Shown here piece after piece: positions 1 through 12,401 of a stretch of DNA of 42,460 nucleotides. Within the stretch, counting starts at the first letter, position 1, and each line of letters starts with the position of its first letter. The translations under genes were made by a program, and so were the position numbers. Below the pieces are notes generated by a model, which was not told the origin of the DNA, made no database searches, and saw nothing but the letters and a program-made list of their open reading frames with translations. The stretch lies in the NCBI GenBank assembly GCA_015680685.1, contig MNCI01008985.1, positions 97,843 through 140,302 on the forward strand. Direction: 5' to 3'. Source of the DNA: Gnetum montanum. Its lineage: Eukaryota; Streptophyta; Gnetopsida; Gnetales; Gnetaceae.

Positions 1-1760
1 TAGTCTTCTCAATATCTTTCTCCTTAATCCTTATTTGGTGATAACCTGATTTTAAATCAATCTTTGAAAAATAACATGAACTAGTAAGTTGATCAAAAAA
101 ATCATTAATTCTAGGCAAATGATAAGTTTTTTTAATCATCACTTTATTCAATGCCCTATAATCGATGCATAATCTTAATGTATTATCTTTCTTTTTAATG
201 AATAAGACTGGTGCACCTCAAGGTGATATGCAAGGTCAAATTTTTCCTTCTTCTAAAATTTGATCTAATTGTACTTTTAATTCTCTTAATTCAAAAGTAA
301 AAAATATTATATGGGGCTATTAAAATAGGTTGTGTACTAGGAAAAATATTAATAGCATGCTCAATAGTTCTTTTTGAAGGCAGTTCTTTAATTTCACCAA
401 ATACTGAGTCTTTATATTCCTCAAGTTCTTTTGGAATCTTAATAACTAAATACTTCTAGGATTGAGTTACTTTAACAACCAACATTGTAACATCCTTTTT
501 GATTAATATTTTGGATTGCTTAATGGTTATCGTATAAATTTTCTTTGCTATTTCTAACCCCCTTAGAACCCTGACTCCATCAATGGTTGGGACTTTTAAA
601 ATACAAGTTCTAAAGTGGGTAGTAATATCAAATTTTTGTAGGAAATACATTTCTAAAATCACATCAACATCACCTATTTGAAATTCCAAGAATTCATTGA
701 CAAAAGGCATGTCTTATAAAGTACAGGTAATTTCTGCATACCTAGTATGCTTGCTCACTATTGTTCCATCTACAAGTTCTATCTTAATAATTTTCTTAGA
801 AGGTAAACTTAATTTCAATAAACTAATTAACTTTGAATAAATAAAGTTATCACTAGCATAATTATCAATTAAAAATTTAATTTTTTTACCTTTAATTAAT
901 CATTGAAAAATCAATAGACAAAATTAAAATTTATGCAAACCTAATTTAGTTGATGCAGATATCTTCTTCACGGCTATGGTGGTGGTTGGGATTTTTCCTT
1001 CATGTTTGAATTGGGTTTTTGATTTCTAATTTGATTTTTGTACCCTTGCCAACAATTTTGGATAGTTTCATTTGAAATTATCTTTGTTATAAACAAAACA
1101 TCCCAATCCAAATTGAGTTCTTTTGGTTGGTGCTTCTTCTACCATTGCTTATGGAATGATAGTTTATTGAATGATTGCTTGCCAAAGGGTAGTTTGTACC
1201 TTATTCAATTCTTTCTAATCCTTAGTAATTCTGTATGCTTCATCCACTTTTTAAGGATTACATGCTCGACTCTATGGATGCAGTTGAGCATGTACTTCAC
1301 CAATGAACTTTTAAGCTAACTCTTCCTCATCCTGATGGCTGACATATCAAGAGAGATCATAGAATTCCTTGTAGTAATCTTCCATAGATCACCTTCCCAA
1401 TATTAAGGAATCAAATCTCATTTTGCACTCTTTGATAAAAGAATCGAGTATAAATTTTTGTTCAAAATCTCAACAAAAATTGAGCTAGTTTGTAATCAAA
1501 CCTTGAGATATTAGTTCATTCCACCATGTTGCTACAAGTTCTCTTAAATACAATGATACAACTTCTAGACATTCTTAACTTGATAGATTCAACATATCAA
1601 AGTACTTTTTCATTGTATCAAGCCAATCTTTTTCCTTAGCACTAGATCTAGGGGCTTCATCATAATGATCTAATTTTACTTTCTTGGCATGAACTTGTGT
1701 TAGAGATTCTCTAGGTGCATTATGCCAACTCCCATATCGTTCACCTTTGATTTCCACTCT
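1..1760 (-). pseudogene. Element C: Ty3/gypsy gag-protease-RT fragment, cut by the window edge
   Basis: Read on the minus strand, three parts of a gypsy polyprotein appear in order. At about 1760-1330 a gag core is visible: KVKLDHYDEAP, then WLDTMKKYFDM and later ELVATWWNELISQG, the usual 'L..YFD...WW' pattern of plant gypsy gag. At about 900-640 a retropepsin-like stretch reads LIDNYASDNFI, where families have a D-S-G-A-S loop, followed by GDVDVILEMYFL. At about 250-1 the fingers and palm start of reverse transcriptase reads [12 protein letters not shown], then [26 protein letters not shown]. The rest of RT would lie left of position 1. Several in-frame stops and frameshifts separate the parts, so the copy is dead. 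The compact gag-PR-RT spacing and [13 protein letters not shown] motif suggest a chromovirus-like element rather than the type of elements A and B. Lineage is an inference. Confidence 0.8.
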
Positions 1761-2950
1761 ATGGCCTAAAGGAGGAGTTTAGGTATCCTGATGACCAACA
1801 GGTGAGACTTGATTTCAATGTGGATTCCTAGGGAAAATTTGATCTTGATCTTAGTGTTGATCCCTAGTTGGAATGTGGGTATGATTTGAAGGCTAGTGAA
1901 ATGGTCAGTTAATTGCTTGATGGAGTCTGCAAAGAAATCAATCTTTTCTTGCATGTATGATCATTTATCATCTAAACTCTAGGATAATTTCCTAATTTAT
2001 TCAAACATATTTTTCATCTCTATCCCAAACCCTTTATTTGACTTACGAAGCTCTTCTTGAACACCCCTAATCTCATTAATTTGATCTTCAAGGGCATTCA
2101 TCTAGTCATTGACTCAAGGCTCCATTGCTCTCTAGTTTATTCTTCAAGTTCTAGAAATCGATAAGTTAAAGAAATTAGGTATGTTAGTATTCCTTAGACT
2201 CTATGGTCCTTTTTATGGATCTCAAAATAATTAATCAATTATAGAAGAGGTTGAAATTATCATGGATTTCTTCTCAAGCACTGAATCCTAATTATTTTGG
2301 GACCTTAAATAATGGATTTAAAAGCTAATTTTCTATAACTTGAAAGCTGAATCTAACCATTCCATTGCGTTTGGAAGGTCCAAATCTATTGGAATCGATT
2401 TTTTTTCTATTGAAAATAGAATTCAAATTCAAAAGTCATGGCTATTTTAAATTTGCAAAAACTTGCATTATTTTCAAGACTTCCCGAGAGCTCACCCATC
2501 CCAATTCTACTATAAGACAAACACAATTAATGATGAAGTTTGAATCTCTATTGTTATCAAGGAGCTGATTTTAAATTTTAAAAATACTTTTGTGCGTTCT
2601 TAATTTAAATTAATGACTTAATGATGGAAATTTTAAATTTTCCATCAATTAACGGGCATTTCAAAAGTTTCGCCAATTACCAAAATTTCAAATTTTTTGT
2701 CTATTGACAGAGAATTTTCTTATGATGTAGTAGCAAGAATAATGATGGTAATGGTTGTAGTGGCATGCTAGCAGTGGAGTTTGGGGAGGCTTCTAGCAAT
2801 GTTGTTAGCCAAGATGAGCACATGGTTAATGACGTGGTGGTGCAGTGTTATCTATCATTGGTTTCCATGGCCTACGAAGGGGGAAGAAGGGGTTTTTTTC
2901 TTTTTTTATTAAAAAAAAAAGAACATGGTGCAACTTGTGTAGGCCTTTCC
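1761..2950. other. Non-genic stretch next to element C
   Basis: AT-rich DNA. The part up to about 2160 is probably the 5' end of the C gag (minus strand, many stops). Nothing convincing was recognised beyond that: no LTR boundary, RNA gene or long frame. Confidence 0.4.
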
Positions 2951-3110
2951 AGGGCCTATGCAGCTTGTTTCAAGGTCCACATGGCCCTTCATTGGGCCTA
3001 TGTAGTCCCGCATCTGGCCTACATGGCCTAGCATTGGGCTTGCATGGCCCTTCGTAGGCTTGCATGGCCTCTGTTGGTCCTTGGTAGGCTTGTGCAACCT
3101 CTATTTTCCA
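2951..3110. repeat. 21-bp minisatellite
   Basis: About seven diverged units with a 21-bp period, each built around GGCCTAYATGGCC or GGCTTGCATGGCC. Because 21 is a multiple of three, the array is open in a forward frame and makes a spurious 7-residue repeat (GLHGLAL, GLHGPS). I regard it as satellite, not a gene. Confidence 0.75.
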
Positions 3111-3128
3111 TGGCATTGGATAGCTAGG

Positions 3129-3432
3129 AGGGTGCTTATGATCAATGACACTAGAGGCCAAGGGATGCCTGTGATCAGTGGTGTTGTCAATTGCAAGGGT
3201 GCCTATGATTAGCGATGTTCGAAGCGAGGGGATGCCTATGATTAGTGGCATCATTGGTTGTAGGGGTGCCTGTGATTAGTGGTGTCATTAGTTGTAGGGG
3301 TGCTTGTGATTCATAGTGTTGTTGGTGCCAGGGGTGCTTGTGACTGATGGCACCATTGGTGTTAGGGATGCACATGATAAATGACCTCATTGATGCTAGG
3401 GGTGCCTGTGATTCATGGCATCATCAGTAAGC
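3129..3432. repeat. 34-bp minisatellite
   Basis: About nine units at 33-34 bp spacing. The start word GGGGTGCCTGTGATTAGTGG or a close variant recurs at about 3131, 3164, 3198, 3231, 3264, 3298, 3331, 3365 and 3399. It follows directly on the 21-bp array, with a different unit and period. Confidence 0.8.
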
Positions 3433-4200
3433 AACAAGCATGGCAAGGCAATGGTAGGTAAAACACATGAGAGTAATGGCAAGCATGCAGGAAAACAACA
3501 GTAGCCTTAGGCTCTAGCGATGACAGCTATAGATCATTGGACATAGGCAATGGAAACTATAGATAGTCAAGTGTGGGTAGTAGTGGCTGCGGATCATTGG
3601 TTGTAGGTGGTAGGTGCTTGTGGCAATGACTATGGATTATCAGGTGTGGGTGGCAGGCATAGGCACAGGTGATAGTGGCCACAAATCGACAGTGCGACAG
3701 AGCCCAATAGGTAATGCACAACACATGACACCCTTGACTAGCCCTTAGGGCCAACTCCTTTGCTACTACCAACCATAGCTAGCAACTAGGCCTGGCCACG
3801 ATTGGTAGCACCATTGGTTGCGGGCCAGTAATAGGGCTAGTTGTGGCCCTGCCAAGGTTTTTTTAATTCAAATTAAAAAAATTTAGGGCTCAAAATCAAG
3901 CTCGAGAACTTCTACCCATATTTTTTAAAAAATAAATAAAAATTAAAAATTAAAAAAAAATACTTTTTAAATTTTAAAATTGCATGTAACTCAAGAAATG
4001 TCATATCTCCCAAACCATAAGTTGGATTTCTACGAAATTGGTATCGTTGAAATCATCTCAAAGAGCACTATGCATTGACTAAGAAATAACCCTATTTTGG
4101 TGAACCTAGAAATCAACAAGTTAAAAAAGAGATGAGTGTTAGCTTTATTTAATTATTAATTAAGTTGATACTTCTTATTTACTCTTACCCAGATTCTTAT
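3433..4200. other. Non-genic spacer
   Basis: Up to about 3860 the sequence is GGT/GGC-rich with irregular decayed repeats (GGCAATGG, GGTAGTGG words). From about 3870 it becomes poly-A/T rich. No gene was recognised. Confidence 0.4.
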
Positions 4201-4208
4201 TGTTCTCT

Positions 4209-4216
4209 TATAAATA
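4209..4216 (+). promoter_or_regulatory. Candidate TATA box of gene F
   Basis: TATAAATA lies 132 bp upstream of the first ATG of gene F, after an AT-rich stretch. Spacing is normal for a plant core promoter plus a short 5' UTR. A TATA-like match in AT-rich DNA is weak evidence by itself; the open multi-exon structure downstream supports it. Confidence 0.45.
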
Positions 4217-4347
4217 TAAGAAGAAGAAACACTTTGCTGATAATGGCTCAATATTAGTGAAAAATTGAAAAATTCCATCAATAGATAAGCTTGAAGATTT
4301 CTACCATCAACATAAACAAACCTTTTTTTTCTTTTAACATCATCATC

Positions 4348-6576
4348 ATGGCCCCAAAGCATCCTACACAAGCTCCTTCTTCAACTCCAAGTAGCTCTAA
4401 ATTAGTGTCCATTCTTTTTCATTAAAAAGTGTAGTTACTACTTCCAATCTTGTACATGATTTACTTGGAAAATAGGGGTTTCAGTTCCTTATCACTTCTC
4501 GATTGTATGAGTTACTGATCTTCCCTATTTTCAAGAAAAGCAAGTGTAAAAACCTAATAATTCAATGACATGATCTCTATAATAATAGTATAAGCACCAC
4601 TTCCCAACTATTTTTTTAGCCAATAATGATTATTTCATCCAATATGCAAACAACCTTAGGTTTTCACTGAGGGGAGGATCCTTTAATTCCATCACTTTTT
4701 TCTCTTAAATATAAATCATTTTTCCAAAAATAATTATTTGATTATGTTATGGATTTTGTCATTAGAAAAAGCCAATTTCATTATTGATATTTCATCAATG
4801 AAATTCACTTTGATTTATGTCAATTTATCCATAGTAAGGTTTGTGGCATCAACACCAATCTTATGTTACTACTTTTTTCATCTATATATTTCATGATGTC
4901 ATAACTGGCCAAGATTATGATTGGTCACTGTCTTGTTTCTTTACTTTGTATAATGCCATGAGTGGAGCTGCTACCACCAAAAAAGTTCTGATAAATCATA
5001 TACTATATGTTGCATATCCTTGATCATGTATTTAATTCTTAGTTACAATCCTTCGACCAAACTCTTTAGCCAATACAATCCTATTTTACGTCCTGAATTT
5101 CTTGAAGAAGATAGAATTATAAAGAGTAAAATCTAGGATATAAAAAATGATCAATTATTTTTGCAACAGGCTAGAAATCAAGAAGAAAGCAGTGAGGTAT
5201 TTTATATGTTTATGTATTTTTATATTTCTATTATTCTTATGTTTCTTCATATATTTATTAATAGTGAAATATGGGATGTAGAATGAACTGATTGAGGATC
5301 CATAGTTTTCAAAAGAAGGTTCTCAAACTACATAGGATAAAGGTACTTCATCTATTCAAGGAGCTTCAACCTTTGGGAGAGTTCAGTCGCAAGAGAAAAT
5401 CACACTTACCACTCCCAAGGTATATATATAATATATAATAATTTACTTAATGTCTTATTTACTTTCCTAAAAAATTCTTCTTCTTCTTCTTCTTTTCTTA
5501 CAGAGGCAATGTACTAGGTAAGGTTTTGGCAACCCAGTAGTTGTACAAAAAACCCAAGAACAAACCCAACCACAAGCTCAACAATAACCCCAACAGCAAA
5601 CTCAACAACAAAGTACAAAATAAAATAAAGAAAAGGAACCAAAGATAAGTTTTAATTATTTGAAGGTTTGAATACTTTCCTTTTTCTTTTCTTGTATCTT
5701 ATATGATCTTGATCTTTTTATGTTGCAGATGTCTATGCAACGGTCATACTTTATCCAAGAGATGGATAGAGATGATGTAGGTTCCACTTTTGAATAGACT
5801 CCCATTCCTCCATCTAGATCACCGAGCATGCCTTCTTTTTCTATGACACTTATAAGAGGTATGTTTCCATAGGAAGTGCTGACACAAACTCTTGAGTCTA
5901 TTCTAGTGGTTCCTTTTTTGTCTATCTCAAGTTCTTCCTATTTAATGGGACAAATAGTGGGGCTATCAAATAAGAACTTGTTCTTCTTCGACATCTCATT
6001 CAATGGATTTCTAATAACAAATCCTATTTTTTTGTAAGAATGTTTACCACTTATAGGATTCTTAGTCATGCAACTTCAAGATAGACTATGATTTGGCACA
6101 TACTAGAGTTCCATCATTTTTGCATCCAATTCCCTAGAATTCTCTAGAAGTTGTCAAAGATCTAGAGCAACTCTTAGAAGAATTGAAGAGTGCAACTTGT
6201 CTAGCTCACCATATGAAGACTCGTGAATGGTTTCTTTAAATTGAAAACAATCAGTTTTAGGTAATAACTCTTATTATTTTCTCTTTCATTTTTTTCTTTT
6301 TGTTCATAACTCATAATTTTAGTCTTGTTTGTGTAGAGAAAAAAGAAGGAATGGCAAAAAGACATGAATGATCAATTAATTCAAATAGAGATACTGAAGA
6401 CCCAACTCAAAAGAGAGAAATCAATGATTGCAACAATGAGTGCCACTAAGTACATCAAGAAATTGTACAATAGGTTAGCAAGATGCAAGACAGTGCTTAG
6501 TAAGAAAGATGTCACTAATAAAGAATAGAAAGTGCAATTGAAGATAGTTTGCAATCTCCTTCATCATTTTGATTGA
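4348..6576 (+). pseudogene. Gene F: decayed multi-exon gene with Q-rich exon and coiled-coil C-terminus
   Basis: Not recognised as a named gene. ATG at 4348 starts MAPKHPTQAPSSTPSSSK; a one-base shift then continues with NLVHDLLGK and GFQFLITSRLYELL. At about 4920-5020 a frame reads SLSCFFTLYNAMSG and LINHILYVAYP. This pattern recalls the 'putative plant transposon protein' family (PF20167), by eye only. Later exons fit GT-AG rules with matching phases: 5265-5419 (donor AAG/GTATAT), 5504-5665 (acceptor after a CTT-rich tract; Q-rich, TQPQAQQ), 5729 to about 6033, about 6147-6260, and 6337-6576. The last two make a charged helix (DLEQLLEELKSAT, then KEWQKDMNDQLIQIEILKTQ), a likely coiled coil, ending at TGA 6574-6576. 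Stops inside exons are mostly TAG or TAA, as from CAG/CAA decay. It is antisense to elements C and E. It may be a third, older antisense cassette like those of A and B, or a separate transposon gene. Confidence 0.5.
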
Positions 6577-6702
6577 ACCAAATGATCATTGTTTTCTTAT
6601 TCCTTTTATTTCACATCTTTCCCATTCTTGTATTCCCTTTTCTCCACTTCTTCCCTTACCTATATTCTACTTGGATGTACTTCTATTAAAAATAATAATA
6701 AT

Positions 6703-6780
6703 AAATTAATATTTTTCTTCCACTTTGGCATTCATGTACTTGTGTTTTACAATAAAATAATATTTTTCTTCCACTTTGGC
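6703..6780 (+). repeat. Direct duplication in the 3' flank of gene F
   Basis: The word AATATTTTTCTTCCACTTTGGC occurs twice, ending at 6729 and 6780, a 51-bp offset. Each copy is preceded by an A/T run, and the second by AATAAA at about 6751, a possible poly(A) signal for gene F. The copies are almost identical, so the duplication is recent relative to the surrounding decay. Confidence 0.65.
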
Positions 6781-6789
6781 TTCTGAATC

Positions 6790-7662
6790 ATAGTTTACTT
6801 TGATACCAAATATGACATCTTGTTCCCAAATGTCATAAAAACATGATTTCTTAATTTATTGCATTCATCGTATTTGTAAGTAATATGAAAAAAATATCAT
6901 ATAATACTTTAATAAATGAATTAACTAGTAAATAAATAATTGGTACTGTGAAATAGGAAAGAAAAATAGAAAAAAAATCTATTAATGGGAGAAAGTACCA
7001 TAACACCCTCTAGGTTATCTTTCCATGCCACTTAAGCCTTAGAGGCAATCTGGCACTACCACCATGGTTAGGTTGTCCAGCTAAAGGCGTGATCAGTCCC
7101 TTCTTGTCCTACTTCACCCAGCTTCTGTCACTTGCCTTTCCAAGCTCTGCAGCTCCATGTCAGCATGACCTCCAAACCCAACCTTAAATGGCATAGGTCA
7201 CACCCATTTCCAAGGGATACATGAATAATTATAACTCCTCATAATGAGGCCCCCCTTCATTTGAAGGTTAATTATATTGTTATAATTTGTTTCCACCCTT
7301 AACAAGGAATGAGACATTATAGGTGACTCAATATCAAAGCCTAAGAAAATTCATTTTTCAAAAGGGTTCAATGGATAAAATTAATTCTTTTGGAGGTTTA
7401 GAAGGTTTTAAGGTTTCTCAGAGGATTTGGATGATGAAAATATGCTTATTTTTTGTCTAGAAATTAATCATTGCAAGTTCATAGAGAAGAAATATCGAGC
7501 TATGAAAGTTCATAAGCTTGGTAAGAATGGTAATGAATTCATATGTTTGGAATAGATAGTGTAAATGATATGGGAAGTGTTTATTGATGTTTTGAAGGTT
7601 CAAGATGATGTGGAATTGCTTGGCAAGTTTATGAGCATCAAAGTGTCACATTAATGAGCCCT
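6790..7662. other. Non-genic stretch
   Basis: AT-rich to about 7000, then about 200 bp with more C and G (7000-7260). At about 7370-7650 there are short forward coding-like runs full of stops. No family recognised. Confidence 0.35.
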
Positions 7663-8195
7663 TGTTGAAGTGGCCTCATCGATAGGGCTACATCAACGTA
7701 GCATTTGCTATGTCTACAAGGCCCTATTGATGTAGTACTATAGCAAAAACTATAAATACAAGGGGAAAAATTCATAGTAGTAGCAAAGCTCTTGCAATTT
7801 GTCCATTTGAAAGTTAGAATATTTTTCTAAGTGCCTACAATAGGAGTTAGAAAGTGTACAAATCTTTATTTGAGAACTATTGTACTTGAACCACACTAGT
7901 GTATATGGAAATAAAGATGAGTCTTTTGATCAAAAATTGCAGCACTTAGAATAGATTAATGATTTATTTATGCATTTATTGTTTTCATGAAATATGTAAT
8001 TAATTAAGATAAATTAGACTTTGAGGGATTAGTTAATTAATTAAGCTAAATATATTAAGTACATAAGTATTACCACTTTGAGCATAAACACGTATTCACT
8101 TGGTAATCCCAGTAGTGTTATCGATTGGTGCACCCAGTAGTGTAGCACTTAGTAACTTAGTAGTGGATACGTGGGTTCAGGACGTGTACGAAAAG
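7663..8195 (+). repeat. Possible 5' LTR (element D)
   Basis: A plausible LTR starts with TGTTGAAG at 7663. It has a TATA box (TATAAATA, 7751-7758) and is followed a few bases later by a tRNA-iMet-like primer site at 8196. The exact right end is unclear: no clean CA end, perhaps TTCA at 8180. No second LTR copy and no gag were found downstream, so this may be a solo or truncated copy. The call rests on the order start-TATA-primer site. Confidence 0.35.
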
Positions 8196-8207
8196 TGGGA
8201 TCAGAGC
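8196..8207 (+). other. tRNA-iMet-type primer binding site (element D)
   Basis: TGGGATCAGAGC matches the standard plant initiator-tRNA-Met primer site TGGTATCAGAGC with one mismatch. This is the site used for minus-strand DNA priming by most copia and chromovirus elements. It sits after the proposed LTR. Confidence 0.5.
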
Positions 8208-9939
8208 TTATGTTAGGATTAGTTAAAGACTAATTAAGTGATTAAATTAGATTAGTTGTTAAATTATTCCATCTCTCTACTCTAGGTACCAAAAACCATA
8301 AAACATAAAATAATAAAAATCATATGCCTTGATTACACTTAACCATACCCTTGTACTCACAAGTGTAATTGGGAAGACAATAAGCAACCTTAGAGCAAGC
8401 TTCACTTCTTAGAAGACTAGTGTACCAAAACTATAGAGTCCATAGAATTCAATTGGATCGTGCATGAACACTTCCTGATTCATATGGTTGGGCATAGGGG
8501 TACCTCAACTGCTCATCATAAGTATAAGAAACAATAGTTATACAAGTGGTTCCTCCTCAAAGTAAGCTCTAGCCCTCAATGCCCTTGTTTAACCATGCCT
8601 AAAAGTATCCTTAAGCACTTAAGGAGTTGAATGTGACATATGCCTATTTAGCAAAACACACATGTTAGTACGACCAAATTGGAAAAATAACTCTATGTTA
8701 CTTAAAATCATAAATTATGATTATTCAAATAGTGAGATGAGATGGACTTAGAGGGGATTCTAGAAATCAGGGAATGAGGTGTCTTACCATAGGCATAATG
8801 AATTCTTGTATTTTATTAATAGTTAAAATAATCACTAGCCTTTCTGTCCAAGATTCAAACCAAGTCCAAACCACATTCCAATGACATCACATCATTTTTT
8901 TCTTTTGAAATTACAACTTTGAGACTATCAATGTTGCAAGGAGTATTATCACTTGGTGTATTGTCCAAGGGAGGATTTTTATTCATGGCACTTTATTTTT
9001 TTTATTTTTAGATTTTTGCGAAGTCACCTACCTTCAAGCATGTAAGAACCTAGTAAGAACCTTCAGGATTTCTAGTAAGAACCTAAAAAATTTATTTTTT
9101 GCTCTTTTATTTTTTATGTGTGTCAACTCTTTTAAGGTAGCACTTATTTCACTCTTACTCCCAGTTTTTGTTAAATCTATAAGAATATAATACAACCTTA
9201 GCAACATAATAGAACTCATAATAGTAATCCAAAAAGAATCCACAAATCCCCTGATGTCACACCCTTTACATCCCCTCTTGGTTCTTCACTTTTCTATCTA
9301 GGCATAATGATCACAAGTTTATTCCTAGTTGTATGATGGAAAAGAATATCATTATGGCCATGGTAAGAAGCCCTTATTAATGGAATGGATGGATGGATGA
9401 TGTGGGCTCACTGTTTGAATAATCAATCTCTTATGACTTGATAACATAGAGAAATCTTCATCTTATTAGACTACATCTTGCCTTTATTCAATGTGTCTTA
9501 TTAGTATTCAAAATTATTTACAAAGGGTTTAAAATGAATGATAAAAGAAATGAAAAGATAGTAAGAATTTTGAAAAAGTTTAAAGAATGAAAAATGTTAA
9601 AAGAATTGAAAAATGTAAAAGAATGTAAAATATTTAAGAAATGAAAAATATTAAAGAAAAGGAAAAATTGTATTAAAGAACTAGGAAAAGTAAAAATAAT
9701 TGTAAAACAAAAATGGAAAAGCACTTAGTAATTCCCAAATTAGGATAAGGCATCTCCCCCACAACATTATTCATAGGTGAGTGTTCAAAAGATGCTCCCT
9801 AGATCTCCTAGATTATACACTCTAAGTGGTTCACATACCACCTATTTAACCTTTCACTCATCATCCCAAGTGATTTGAATCGTAGATGAGTTTTGATTGT
9901 TTAGGTCTTTATTCTCTTTTCTTTTTTTTATGATTAGTT
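8208..9939. other. Non-genic stretch with a purine-rich low-complexity tract
   Basis: AT-rich DNA with no recognisable domain. About 9530-9720 is an irregular repeat of GAAAAATGTTAAA / GAATGTAAAA words, which gives a false Phe/Leu-rich frame on the minus strand. The stretch 9740-9939 may be the decayed end of element E. Confidence 0.4.
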
Positions 9940-12335
9940 ATTAATTTCATGTTTAGGTCCTTAGTTGGAGTCATTTTCTTGTTTTGGGAATTAGTAAGTG
10001 GTTCAGATGTTTCCATGCATGTCTTAAATAATTTTTGGTTCTCAGTTAGTGGTCATAGGGTGTCTTTTAGTTTTATGGCTCCTTCTCTTTCTTTTGCACA
10101 TGTTTTTTTCACTATTATCAACTATTGTAGTGATGATGTCAACATTCAAAAGTGTTGGTCCACTATTGCCCCCCTTAATTTTAGCAGTAATGCATGGAAT
10201 TCTTTGTGTGTGTATGGCTCCATGCATGTCTTATTTAGAGATCTCAATAGATTCATCCCTCATATTTAACTTAGCATCGATTGTGCTAAGCCATGCCCTT
10301 CCCATGATAATTGGGAATTCCTTGTAATTGTTCTTCATCTTGATTACTAGGAAGTCTGGTGGATAGGACCACCCACTAATAGTGATTACTACATTTTCTA
10401 TCTGTCACAAAGGACTAGTGAGAGATTGATCTACAAGCTCCAACTTGATATTGCACTCCTTCAGAGGTGGTAGGTTCGATGTTTAATATATTTCATAAGA
10501 GATTAGATTTATTCCAAAACTAGAGTCTAATAGAGCTTTGCATGGTAGATTCCTAGCTACTCCTAGATAAGTCAGAGGAATTCTTGAATCAATTCTCTTC
10601 TTTGGAAGTGGCCCTGTCTTGATCTAGTCAATGATAATTTCTATGAGCATAACGGTTTGAATTCTTATGTTTGAAGATAATAGAAGCTTGTCTTTGATAA
10701 GAGAATCTATTGTAGGAGAAGTTAGTTTTGATGAAGTTTTAATTCTACCATACTTTTTCAAACTTATCCTTATGAAAGGACACCTCTTTATTTGGCCCTT
10801 AGTGTTTTTGATAAAATCCTTTATTTGTATGTTCACTACCCTTGCAGCTTTCCTTTGCTATGGTTGTGATGGCAATTCACCTTGCATGGTAAGTGGTGGC
10901 ACTAGTGCTAAATGATTAATTGGATGTTATTTTGAAGAATCAGTAGTTGGTGGATGCATGTGCAAGTTCGGATTTGTTCTTGGTAGCATCAGTCTATGGT
11001 ATTCTAGTGGATAATATTATGGGCTATGAATAGCTGCATTGGTTGGTGAGATTGAACATAGTATCCATAAGGATCAAGTTTTTAATATGGATATTTTTGC
11101 CTTGGCGATGGCATTCCCCATATTTTTGGTTGCTACCACTGCTATTGATATTGCTCTTATGGTTGAGGGTAAGCTCCTCTTAGATAATAGGTTGACTAAA
11201 AAGGTTGCTTGATATTTCCCTGAAAGTCTTCTAGGTTCCTACTTTTTGACAAATCTTGGATTGAGTGCATATGCCCTAGATTCTTGCAAGTGGGCCATAA
11301 GAGGACAACATCCCTTAGGATGTTTATTTTGGTACACCTTGCATCTATCCTCTTCCTCTAAACTGGAGCCAATGTATCCTTCAACGGTAGCAACTTTTGA
11401 TTTTTACTTGTAACTACCTTGTTCATAATCTCTTTTCTTCTTATTTTCTTTGCCCCTATTTAGTGCTTATTCAGTCTTTTCCTTCATGAACTTTAAAGTT
11501 GTCACAAGTTTCTCATCCACTAAATCCAAAACTCTTTCTAGCTTGGATGCTATATCATTAATTGATTTTTGAATATGTAGAGTCTTTTCTTGAATGGCCT
11601 ACTCCAAATTTTCTTCCTCTTATGCTTCACAGACTCATGCATTTCTCTTTTGGACGGATGGATCTCTATTGTACTCCTTAGCTAATTCCCTTTTAGTTCA
11701 CCTTCCTCTTTTGCCACTTGATCAATTAGCCTTTGAATGCAATGGATGATCAATTCTGATAATATTTCTTGGATGTAAACCCCAAGGATCTGTCTAGTCT
11801 TACTTTGCAATCCATCTATGATGTGCATGAGCTATTTCTTTGATAAAAATCTATGGCCTAGGAATCTATGTAACAGTGAATAATATTTTTCCATTGCTAC
11901 ATCAAGGGTCTCATGAATCCCTTGCTTGCATCCCTAGATTTCTTTTCATAAGTTTGACACTTGTGAATATGTCTAGTATTTTTCATTAAAGATTTCAAGC
12001 ATGGTGCTCTAGCATCTAATGGATTCACATTTCAATGATCATACCAACAATTTGGTTCCTTCACCAATGTTCTACGAAATACCTTCAATTTTCTCCAATC
12101 ACTCTCTATGTTTTGAAGGGTATAGCCATCATGGAAAGCTTGAAGGTGATGTTGTGGATCAACATTGTAGCCACCTACAAATCTGAACATATTTTTCATG
12201 TCTAGTCATTTGATTTTACCATCTCTTACATGCACAGTTGGTATGTAGATAACTTCCTGGATATTTATCATGCTTCATGTTGCCATCTCATGACATCTGA
12301 ATTTAAATCCGAGGGCCAAATTTGATGCTTCCTGT
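9940..12335 (-). pseudogene. Element E: Ty3/gypsy gag-protease fragment, interrupted by element A
   Basis: On the minus strand the frame enters at 12335 in the middle of gag (EASNLALGFKFRCHEMAT) and continues to a gag core at about 12230-12040: FRFVGGYNVDPQHHLQAF, then DWRKLKVFRRTLVKEPNCWY. A zinc-knuckle remnant lies at about 11350-11290 (CKVYQNKHPKGCCP). Protease follows at about 10560-10270: ALLDSSFGINLISYE, where retropepsins have D-S/T-G, then ITISGWSYPPDFLVIK and FPIIMGRAWLSTIDA, the typical 'LGRPWL' flap region. The frame fades out near 9940 in the linker before RT; no RT of this element was found. Internal TAG and TGA stops show it is dead. The frame is cut exactly where the element A LTR begins, so A inserted into E. 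Lineage within gypsy (Athila/Tat-like) is inferred from the gag and protease pattern. Confidence 0.75.
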
Positions 12336-12401
12336 TGTAGCAATAGTTTGCAAAAATAACTTCTTTTATTTTAGTCAAGTCTGTACACCGAGTTCACACA
12401 C

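Noticed and set aside
2270-2295. Possible iMet-type primer site for element C (minus strand GGATTCAGTGC)
   Set aside because: It needs an insertion, a deletion and a substitution to match TGGTATCAGAGC, and no LTR end is visible beside it.
2845-3057. Open frame with Gly-Leu-His repeats
   Set aside because: Caused by the 21-bp minisatellite; overlapping frames on both strands are equally open.
9518-9724. Phe/Leu-rich minus-strand frame that could pass for a membrane protein
   Set aside because: It reads a purine-rich low-complexity tract; composition alone explains the hydrophobicity.
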